Below are positions 23,284-34,000 of a DNA stretch of 64,000 bases, one piece after another. Both the position numbers and the translations under genes were made by a program. This DNA is from Verrucomicrobiota bacterium (GTDB lineage Bacteria > Verrucomicrobiota > Verrucomicrobiia > Limisphaerales > UBA9464): contig JAFLEF010000006.1 of the NCBI GenBank assembly GCA_017309115.1, positions 1 through 64,000 on the forward strand. The letters are read 5' to 3'. Numbering within the stretch: the stretch's first letter is position 1; the number at the start of each line of letters is the position of its first letter. The notes under the pieces were generated by a model. That model saw only the letters and a list, made by a program, of their open reading frames with translations, was not told where the DNA came from and did not search any database.

Positions 23284-25011
23284 ATGTTTCGACTCCCCCT
23301 TGTCCTACGCTGGTTTGCCCGCTGGTCGTTCCCCGGTCTCTTGCTGGGCGTCTGGCTGGGAATCAGTCACGCGCAATCGCTCACCCAGACCTTCGACCTC
23401 CAACCCGGCTGGAATGCGGTCTGGCTGGAAGTGGATCCTCCGGATCGCGATCCAGCGGTCGTTTTTGCCCAGTTGCCGCTCCACAGTGTGTGGACCTTCT
23501 CCGAGCGAATCAGCGCCACCGATTTCATTCAGAGTCCGGAGACCAGCGGCTGGAACCGGGCATTATGGCTGGGCTACTTCCCTCCCGACAGCCCGGAAGC
23601 GCGGCTGGCCAATCTCTTCGCCATTCTACCCCAGCGGGCCTACCTGCTTCGACTGGCCGGAACCAACACAGTGCGCTGGACGTTGTCGGGGCGACCCACC
23701 TGGGTGACGCCCGGCTGGGTTCCCGACCGATTTAACCTTCGCGGATTTCCCGTGGACCCAACTCTTCCTCCGACGTTTCAACAGTTCTTTCGATCTTCGC
23801 CGGCCCATTTCGAACCTCGCTCCGCCACGCTCCAGACCATTTATCGACTGAATGCCGACGGGCAGTGGACGAAGGCGTCCGGCGGCGATCGGATGCGAAG
23901 GGGAGAAGCGTACTGGGTCTACACGAAGGGAGCCTCCGATTTCGTGGCCCCCTTTCAACTTTCGCTGAACTCGGGGGAGACCATCAACTTTGACCGGTCG
24001 GATCGCCGGGTAGATCTCACCCTCCATAACCGCCATTCGCTGGCCAAGAGTGTGCAACTCACCCCACTCACCGACGATGGCTCTTCCCTGTTACTGCTCC
24101 CCACCAATCCGGCGCTGTCAACCAACGGCCCTCGTTCCCTCGCCGGACATGTTCAAACCGTTCCGGCCGGTTCCTCCGTTCGCCTGCGTCTCGGTTTGGA
24201 CCGAACCCGACTCCCGTCCTCGGCGGGAACCGATCCGGCGACCGGACGTCACGCTACCCTGTGGTCGGTGTCCGATGGTGAAGGGACGTTGTTTCAAGTG
24301 GGCGTGGACGCGGAAGTGGGAGATCCACTGGATTACACGGGGCTATGGCTCGGAACGGTCGTGGTCACCAACGTCTCTTCCGTCCTGCCGTCCACCAACG
24401 CGGCCCCGGCTCCCGGCCCAGTGGCGGTGGGTTTCCCTCTGCGACTGCTGCTCCACGTCGATTCCGCAGGACAGGCTTCCCTGCTGCGCGAAGTCACCCT
24501 CGTTTACACCCAGACCAATTCCGTGGCGGTGACCAATGGCGCCTCGGTTCTGGGGATTCGGCAACTGACCCAACTGGTGACGGATCCCGCCTGGCTGATC
24601 CGCTACTCTGCCGCCGATCTCCAAAACGGACTGGTCAGCGGTCGGCGAATCACCGCGCCCCACTTCGATTTCGCCCGGTCCAACGGCCAGTTCACGCTGC
24701 CGCTCCAGGGCGTCTTCGCCGCCGGCAACACGGTGACGGGAACTCTCAGCATCCCGCCAGACCTCCCGACCAACCCGTTCCTGCATCGGTATCATCCGGA
24801 CCACGGCACCAACGCCTACGGCCTCACTCGGGACCTGACCCTGTCTCTGGAGACCGGAGGAACCTCCGGCAACGACACACTTGATGACGTGCTGACCGGC
24901 ACCTTTCAGGAAACGATCACCGGCCTTCACAAGCTGCCCCTCCTCGCCTCCGGCTCGGTGCAACTCCAACGCATCTCCACACTGGGCCAACTGAATGCCG
25001 CCAACCCCTGA
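23284..25011 (+). CDS. Exported beta-rich protein, unknown function
   Basis: A 575-aa protein with a clear signal peptide (residues 1-31, FPGLLLGVWLGISHAQS) at the ATG 23284. The mature N terminus carries FDLQPGWNAVWLEVDP, and later MRRGEAYWVYTKG near 205, two phrases typical of a PVC family of secreted proteins that I know only as hypothetical. The rest is beta-strand rich, with many Asn/Thr-rich turns, fitting a surface or extracellular location. It lies 23 bp after the PpiC lipoprotein gene and 13 bp before the 3915-aa gene. The tight spacing implies co-expression and a common export or assembly path with that protein. No enzyme motif is visible. Confidence 0.8.
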   Translation: MFRLPLVLRWFARWSFPGLLLGVWLGISHAQSLTQTFDLQPGWNAVWLEVDPPDRDPAVVFAQLPLHSVWTFSERISATDFIQSPETSGWNRALWLGYFPPDSPEARLANLFAILPQRAYLLRLAGTNTVRWTLSGRPTWVTPGWVPDRFNLRGFPVDPTLPPTFQQFFRSSPAHFEPRSATLQTIYRLNADGQWTKASGGDRMRRGEAYWVYTKGASDFVAPFQLSLNSGETINFDRSDRRVDLTLHNRHSLAKSVQLTPLTDDGSSLLLLPTNPALSTNGPRSLAGHVQTVPAGSSVRLRLGLDRTRLPSSAGTDPATGRHATLWSVSDGEGTLFQVGVDAEVGDPLDYTGLWLGTVVVTNVSSVLPSTNAAPAPGPVAVGFPLRLLLHVDSAGQASLLREVTLVYTQTNSVAVTNGASVLGIRQLTQLVTDPAWLIRYSAADLQNGLVSGRRITAPHFDFARSNGQFTLPLQGVFAAGNTVTGTLSIPPDLPTNPFLHRYHPDHGTNAYGLTRDLTLSLETGGTSGNDTLDDVLTGTFQETITGLHKLPLLASGSVQLQRISTLGQLNAANP

Positions 25012-25024
25012 CCCCACTTCTCCC

Positions 25025-28000
25025 ATGACTGGCCGCCTTCTTCTCTCACAACGACACCTTCCGTCCTGGACGATCCTGTGGATGGCCTGGATCTCCGTCC
25101 GCGTCCTGGCCCTCGAATTTTCCTCGCCCACCGGTGGAGTGCCCCCCAACGCCCGAATCCTTCCCCCGCTGACTGTGGACACCCTGGATGGGAGCTATGC
25201 CCTGTCCAACGCGACGAACGGAGTGGTGATCTTTGATTTTCCCGACTCAACTCGCCCCGCCCAGCCGGTTCCAGAGTTTCTCGCCAAGTACCAGTTCGGA
25301 CTGGTGTCGGGCGGAGCGGACAACCGAACCTCGCTCACCTTCCATTACGGAAACCCCCTCGCCGGCGACGGAACCAACGCCACCAGCGAAGGGTTGCGCG
25401 TGGTCATCAGCCGACAACGCTCGATCCTCTCCGACCAGAAGCAGCTGCAGGTCCTCTGGAACAATCAGGTGTTGGTTTCGTCCAATTTCCCTGCCGCCTC
25501 CGACCTCGTGTTCAGCGGCTGGTGTCAGGTGACCGTCTCCAACCAAGTTCTAAACGTCGTCCTTTCTCCGCTCAACGAGTCCACCAACATCACCGCGGTC
25601 CAGGACCTGCCGCTGACATGGCTTCCCGATGCCTCCTGGAGATTCGGCCTGTCCTTTGCGTCTGGCATGCTTGATGGGAGTGTCGACGCGGCCGAGGTGG
25701 AGATCACCGGCTACACCGCGCCGTTCATCTCCAGCCCCCTGGGAGATCGCGCGATTTGGCAGGATTCCTTCGATGACGTGCCCTTGACGGTCGACTCGTT
25801 GGAAAACGTTTCACCTGCCAACATCGCGGTGACCTTGGAGTCTTCGGATCCCGACCTGCTTCCCCCGGGCAACCTTTCAGTCCAAACCGACTCCGCCAAC
25901 TCCCGAACTCTCCTGGTCGCTCCGGCCCCGGGGAAAACCGGAGTCGCCACCCTCACTGTCCGATTGGAATCCGGCGGGGGACTACCCACGGGTACCGTTT
26001 CCTACGCGCTCACCGTCAAACCCAACACGCCGCCGTCCGTCTCGTCTCTGGGCGGTCCGTTCACTCAGCCTTTTGGCATCACCCGGGTCATTCCGTTTAC
26101 GATCGGCAGTGAGCAGTGGAGTTCGGAACATCTGCGGCTGAACCTGTCCGCGGACCCCGGCCTGATTCAGTCCTACAGTCTGTTTGCCGAACCGCTGGAC
26201 GCTTCCGGAAACAACTACAATCTGGTCTTCACCCCGAACTCGAGTTCGGCCTCGGGAACGGTGTCGGTCCAGGTCATCGATGGGGCGGGCCTCACCGCCA
26301 CCAGCAGCTTCACCCTCACCAATGCGCCGGTGCCGTTGCCTCCCGTCACCCTGGGCGCCGGATCCGCGCTGGCGGTGAATCTGTTTCCCGTGTTCAGCAC
26401 CTTCCCGCTCGACCTTCCCGTTCCCGACCAATACGTCGCCGAGGCAGGCGCCTCGGACGTCGTGGGAGGAACCGTCACCGTCGAAGCGTGGGTCTGGGCG
26501 ACCCAGTTTTTCAATTCCTCGTTCAACGCCCTGGTGTGTCTGGGAGCCCCAGGCACGGGCATCAACCTGGGTTTCACCGGGAACGGAACCCCGGCGCTCT
26601 TCGGCGGCGCAAACAACTTCGTCCCCGACGATCCGGCCTACCGAATCCGGACGAACGAATGGCATCATGTCGCCGCCGTGGTTTCCGGCCAGGCGGTCAC
26701 CCTCTTCGTGGACGGCCAAGTCTCGGCCTCGGGAACCCTCCCCGCCCCCCTGAATATGGAATCCGGATCCATCTATATCGGGGACCTCGACCCGAATGGA
26801 ATCCGCCGGCCGTTTTCCGGATTCATCGACAATGTGCGGATCTGGAGTGAGGCCCGGTCCAATGGGGAGATTCTCGCGAACTACCAATCCCCAGTCGCTT
26901 CCGACGCTCCCAACCTGCTTCGCTATTACCGCTTCGAGGAGGGATTCTCTCACTTCGACGGGGCCAATCCGGATTTCTGGAAAGGTCAGGTCCTGGGCGG
27001 CGACGTCATCGTGGATTCCAGCATCCATTCCCGGTCAGCGCGTCTGGTCGGACATCCTTCTTTCGTCCCGGGCGCTTCGGAGGTCTCAACCGTCAACCTT
27101 CCGGAAGACCAAACCACCCGTCTGGGACTGGGCGCCCTGGTCAACGGAAACACGGTATCCGGCACTGCCGGCCTCACCCGGGAACTCTTCTTCGGTCCCC
27201 TGAGCAGCCTGATCAGTTCGGGTCTCCTGCGGAGTCCAGGCTGGCCCGACCGACCGGACGTCGTCCTCGCCCTCGGAACCGGGCTGGAGATGCCCGTCCA
27301 GCTTCAAGCCAGCGTCGGACAACGGTACAAGGGCTTCCTGTTGCCTCCGGAGACCGGCTCCTATCAGTTCGCCATCGCCAGCGCCCAGGAAGGTCAGCTG
27401 TGGATCAGCACGGATGAGTCCACCAACAACCTGGTGGCCGTGGCGAGTTCGCCCGCGAACGGTGTGGGCTTCCGCCGCTTTGACGTGAATCCCAGCCTGC
27501 AGCAGGGCAGCCGGAATCTGATCGCCGGACAGCGCTACTACTTCGAAGTCCGTCACCAAGCCGACAGTGGCGTCAACGGGCGTCCGCACTTGTCCGTCCG
27601 TTGGACCCTGCCCAGCGGGTTAGTCGAACTCCCGATTCCAGCCTACCGCATTCAACCCGTCGGGACTCCAAGCCCGGGCCAGCCCCTCGCCATCCAGACC
27701 CTCATCAACCCCCGGAACGGATCGGGAACCGTCTCCAACGGTTTCCTCCTCTACCAACCAAGCGCCAATCTGGTGGGAACCGACACCTATGGCTATTTCG
27801 CCACCAACGGACCGCTCGTCTCCGCCCCAGTCCTGCTGAACCTGAACATCGTCAACAAGGATGATGCTCCGGTCGCCGGTTCGCAGTTTGGCCTCGAACT
27901 TGACGGCAGCTCCGCGGGCGTCGTTTCGCAGGACAACTTCAACCTCACAGGTCAGTCCTTCACCGTGGAACTCTGGGCCCGACGAGCCTCCTCTACGCCT

Positions 28001-31000
28001 CCGGTCAGCAACCAAACCCAAACCCTCTGGTCCCTCCAGGATTCCGCTCCCTCCGCCAGCATCCAACTGGCGTGGCAACCCGACGGACGAGTTGGGGTCG
28101 TGCTCACCGGTCAGGGCGGCGACCAGCCCAGTCCGCCGCCGCTGATCAGCCAGGTACCCCTGCTTGATACCAACTGGCATCATTGGGCCGTCACGTTCGA
28201 TGCCCGGAGCAATCGCGTGGAACTCTTCCGCGACGCCACCAGCCTCAGTGCCACCAATTACGGTCCCGGAACCTTCGGTGTCACCAACGTCAAATTCTTC
28301 CTGGGTTCGCTGGCCGGTGCCGCCGGCTCCCAGTTCACCGGCACCGTGGATGAAGTGCGGCTCTGGAAGCGCGTGGTCAGTCCGGAAGATCTCGCCGCCA
28401 ACAACGGCGTGCCCCTGACCGGAACCGAGGATGACCTGCTGATCTACTACCGGCTCGACGAAGGCAACGGCCTGGTCGCCTACGACTCCAGTGCCCCCAA
28501 GACCGGCAATGTGTCGCTGGACGCCACACTCTTGGACCCCGTCGCCTGGGTCCCGGGAATCACCAACTTCCTCCAGATCCCGATTCCGCGAAACAGTCCG
28601 GGAACCACCGTGTACCTGCCCGGATTCGATTTCGAACGGGACCCGTTGACCTATCAGATCATTTCGCCCACCCCGCAAAACGGACGCCTGATTGCCACCG
28701 GGATCGGCCGCTACACCTACATTCCGAACACCAATTTCACGGGTGCCGATCCGGTGACCTATACCGTGACGGCCGGAGGCAAGGTATCCCAGCCGTACAC
28801 CATCACACTGAACGTGGACAAAGGGTTCATCCCTCCCACGATCAGCAGCATTCGGGATCTCGAACTGGAGGAAGAGGACCCTTCCCCCACCGTTAACTTC
28901 ACCGTGGGCGACGTGGACGATCCCTCGGGAAACAGCCTGACCGTGGTTGTCCGTTCCTCCAACGAATCCCTGCTGCCGCTCTCCAGCATCGTTCTCAGCG
29001 GTTCCGGCACTCAGCGGACGGTAACGTTGAACCCGGTGGACGGAGAGATCGGGACCAGCTCCGTGGAACTGGAGGTCAGCAACGGCAGCCTCAGTGCCAA
29101 GTCCCAATTCAACGTTCGCGTCAATCCCCGGCTGATCTATGTGGCGGTCAACGTGGGCGAAACCACCGACCAACCGTCCAGCTTCGCCACCTCGCTGAAC
29201 GACCAGGGTCAACTGGCGGGTTGGGTGGCCGGTGTCGCCAGCGCGACCAACAGCCAGCCTTTCTTCTACTCCGGCTACAACGATTCCTCCGCCACCTTCA
29301 TCACCTTGAATCTGGGCGGTTCCATCGGTGGCGCCTTCGATCTCAACAATTCCGGAATCATGGTCGGCGCCGCCGCAGACGCCCAAGGGAACCTTCACGC
29401 GTTTCAGATCCAACCCGGTCAGGACACCCAACCCACCGATCTGGGGACGCTCCTCGGTGGAACCGAAAGCGTGGCCACCGCCATCAACGATTCCGGACAG
29501 ATTGTCGGTTACGCCCAGGCCCCCGACGGCACGTATCGGGCGTTCACCGCCGGCACCGGTCCCATGACGGCGCTTCCCTTGGGGACCAACGTCGTCAGCC
29601 AATGGGCCACGACCGTCAATTCATCTGGCCAGATTGCCGGATACAATCTTGATGCTGCGGGAACCACGAATGCCTTCCTCTATTCGCTGGGTGAGTTCGT
29701 GGACCTGGGCCAACCCACCAACGCGCTGCACGTCGTGGCCACCACCCTCACCGATGAGGGAACCGTGTATGGTCAGGCCGTATTTGCCGATTCAGTTACC
29801 CGCGCGGTGAAATGGGACTCCGGGCAATGGACTGTCCTCGGCGACTTTCTCAACGGGGGAAAGACCGAGGTCTTGGGCGCCAATCGGTACGGGCAGGTGG
29901 TGGGACGCTCCCTCACGAACGGAGTCTGGCACGCGGTCCTGTACACCGAAGGTCAGGCCTACGACCTCAACGCCCGTCAAGCCAGTGACAGTCCCTGGAC
30001 GTTGATCAACGCCGTGGCGATTAACGATCTGAGCCAGATCGCCGCCACCGGTAGCATTTCGAATGGACCGCCCCAAGCTCTGCTGCTGTTCCCGGCCACG
30101 GAAATCGGCCGCCGCGTCTTCCGGCCCGAGGGCACCCTGCCACTGCTCCCCGACATCACCATCCTCAAGGGCAATGGCGGCGACGACAAAAAGAACTCCT
30201 TCCACTGGAGCACGGTGGACCAAAAGTTGTTCGCCCTCCGTCCTGTGGTCGCCGAGATCCGCTGGCGAACGGGCACCTACGTCGTCATTACGAATCTGAC
30301 GGAGTTTGGGGACAACGTGATCCGCCAGAAGGCCACCAATGAGGTGTTGATCTCCACGCTGTCGTTCAATGTCTGGCCCACCACTCCAGATCTTCATGTG
30401 GTTGATACCCCGGTCCAACTCCAACCCAACGAACCCGGCTTCGAATACGGCTTTGTGGAGATCGCCTACACCACGGCCGACCGGGCCCAGGTGGAGCCGT
30501 CCACCAAAACCTTCACCAGCACCGGGACCGGATTCAGCGTGCTGCACTACCTGAAGACCGGAGGACAACCCCTCAATCCCCAACTGCAATCGGACGCCTT
30601 CCAAGTAACCCGATCGGTTCGGTGGAACGATCCCCTCGTTCTGGTGAGCAATGTGAGCTGGACCATCGGGGTTCCGCTGACCAACGCGCTGCACGACGAT
30701 TATCCCGGACTCAACGGATACGTGCTCTTCACCAATGCGCCCTATGACGGCGCCGGACCGAATGCCGCCTATGACCGCACCACCCGCCAGGGAACAATTC
30801 TGGCGGTCAACACCAACTCGGCACCCAGCAACTTCGTGGTGGTTTGGTACCGTCAGAATCGCCTGGGGGTCTCCTGGTCGGGTTACCCGTATCAATACCT
30901 CCCGCAGTGGCCCACCAACGCTCCCACCATTGTCATCGCCAGCGGGCAAGGCTCCGGTCTGCTCCCGGCCAATCGGGGCAATCAGACGATGGTTTACGAA

Positions 31001-34000
31001 CAGTCCGACCCCACCTTGCCCGGCTTCAACCCCAATGAGGAACACGCCCTGATCTCCGGTGGGGTGCTCTACGCCCTGCGCAGCGACCTCAACCACAAGA
31101 TTTCGCCCCAGGCCTCGGAGCCCTTCTCCCTGCTCAAGTATCTGGATCCGGTGAGCGGCGAATGGCGAATGCAGGTGTATGCCGTCGTGGCCCAGACTCC
31201 AGAGTTACCGTTTCGTTATTCCGCCCTCGCGGGGAATCTAATCCAGCCTCCGGCACCCATCTCCCTCCTGCCGCTGTCGGCCCGCAATCGCTTCCTGTCC
31301 GGCCCCGCCTGGACGAATGTGACCGGCCAGATCTACGCCCGAGCAGCCGGCGCGGATGGTGGCTCGGACACCGTGGTCATGCAGTACTACTACCCCCTGC
31401 AACCCGGATTCTACTACGACCTCACTCGAAATGGACAACCCGCGTATCAAGTTGGCGACGCCGTGCCCTGGCTCGACCAGTTGCCCGGTCAGGTCGCCGG
31501 CACACCCATCCAAGTCCTCTACAAAGTGGAGTGGCCGGTGCAATCCCCTGCCCTCCAGGTCGGCCAAAGCTTGACCACTGCCACGGGAGGACTTCCGGAC
31601 ATTCTGGATATGGCCGCCGCTCAGATCATTTTCGACAGTCAGGATCCTCGCGGAGATTCCCCGATCACGGCCGCGGCCCGGCTCTATGACCCCCTTAGCC
31701 CCCGCGTGATTGCCCTCGATCCATCCTTCCAGTTCCCGACTTCCATTCAACGAACTGTCGATCCCGCCACGGGGTTCGAGGTTTTCACTGATCTCCCCTA
31801 CTTCCTCCGCGTCCGCCTGTTTCATGACCCCCGAAATCGCCAACTCGGATTCCGCGGATTCATCCACACGCCCGCTGACGGAGGCGCCCCCATCACACTC
31901 CTCAACGTCATGAACAAACGGGAGCAGCAGGTTATTCTCAACCTGGACACCACCGGCAGCGCCTCCTACCAGAACGCTCTCCGCCAACTCTATCAAAAGA
32001 CGCGCAACCCGAACGACATTGATCAGGACGCCAATGGTCTGCCCGACGACGGCCTCCTGATTGGATTGACCACCCAGACCGTCACCAACCTCAACGGAGT
32101 GACCAACCTCATTGTCGCCGAGACTCTGCAGGGACCAAAGGCGCTCACCGTGGGGCAGCCCCTTTCGCCATTAATCGCACCGCCCTCGGCGGCCGTAACT
32201 TTGAACGGAACCACGGGAGGCCTGGAGATCGGCGCCATTTTCTCCGCCGTCACGAATGACTTTACGATTGAGTTCTGGGTTCGACCGGAGGCAGCCCGCC
32301 TCGAAACCGTCGAGTCCGATGTGGTGGTTAACGGCCTTTCCGGACAGCTCTTTGCCATCTACCCCACCCAGGGCTCGGCGAACTATGGGAGCGGACATTT
32401 GGGGACCGGTGTGTCCGTCGGAACCAATGGCGTCTCTGTGTTCTTTCATGGGGACAATATCCTGACTTCCGCGCTCGTGTACGCCACCAATCTGACGGGG
32501 TGGCATCACCTCGCCGTGGTGGTGGAGGGCGCCCGCCCGGTGCTGTACGTGGATGGCTCGCTCGCGCGGGTCGGTCTGGGAATGACTGAAATTCTTCATC
32601 CGTCCGCCGATGTCTCCACCAGCAACTCCAACAGCGGGAATTACGGTCCCTTCCCGGGGAGCATTTCCGACCTCCGGATTTGGAATTACAACCGGTCGGC
32701 CGACGACATCGCCGCCAACCGATTCCGCCGTCTCACGGGCGCCGAAGCGGGCCTCGCGGGTCTCTGGCGAATCGATGACGGCGAAGGCAATACCGCGAGC
32801 AATGCCACGGTGGAATCGCAGCCCGGCACGCTGGTGGGCGGCTACACGTGGACCACCAACGCCCCGCCCCACGACCCCGGGGACCATTTCGTGGTCATCG
32901 CCGAAAACAATGACGCTTCCCTCGCCGGCCTGCCGGTGGACTTGCACGTGATCCGCATCGACGAATCCCTTGCCCGGGGCGCGCTGGCGGTGATCGAGTC
33001 GGACGATGTGTTGGATCAGCGGGTCACCCTGCGGCATTCCGCTGATTTCGCCGGTCAGCCGGAGAGTTTCGTTTTCGAATGGTACTACCAAGCGGATAGC
33101 CCCGGGTTTGATGCCACTCTGTTGCCCTCCATCGCTCCGGATGGTTCGGTCACCAATGTGGGGTTTTGGATTTCGTATCCGGATCAAGGAGCAGGCATTA
33201 ACGACGTCACCCTCGGATCCCAGGATCAATCCGGCCTGCTGGTCTTGTCGGATACCTGGTGGATTATGCGCTACGGCTTCACCCAAAAGGACGGCACGAC
33301 CCTGTGGAGTGGATGGGTGGGAGATCCTTCCGGAACCGCCAGTGCACCCCGGGCAATGTTGGTGCCGGGATGGATCAAACGGGTCCTGGAGGGAATCAAT
33401 TTGTTCGCCCAGCGCACCAGTGACTTCGAGGACAACACGGTCAATGTGTTGGCCAGCACCATTGCCGAAGCCGGCCCCCGGTACATCGGCGATGTCGCCC
33501 TCAACCCCAACGTTCTCGACAACTTCGGTCTGATCGCCATTTACCAGACCATTCTGAATCGCGGCCGATCGCTCAGCATCGACGGTACCCCGGCCGTGGA
33601 CTATCCGCCGGCCAATTCCGCTCTGCTCCTGGCGGCCGGCAACATTGCCGAACTGTACCTGCTCCACGCCAACGAAGCCTTTGCCGACGCCGCGGATCCC
33701 ACCATCGGATTGACCACGGATTCCACCGAGATGGGTAGCATCGCCTCCTCCGTGTTTGCCTTCCAGAACCAGGTTGGTTCGCTGCTCGAGGAAGAACTGG
33801 CCATGTTGCGCGGACGCGACGACAGCAGCGCCGGCGTAGGAGCCGACCCGGTCTACAACCGCCTGTACTGGAATTTCACCGGCGGTGACGGGGAGACAGC
33901 TTACGTCGCCAAGTACGGCATTCCTGATCAAAACGGGGACGGCTTCATTACGGCTGTGGATGCCAAGCTCCTGTATCCGCAGGGACACGGCGATGCCTGG

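Noticed and set aside
28600-30100. The HAF-repeat region as an independent gene
   Set aside because: The frame is continuous with the flanking LamG and Ig-like domains, with no stop, start or ribosome-binding site at its edges.
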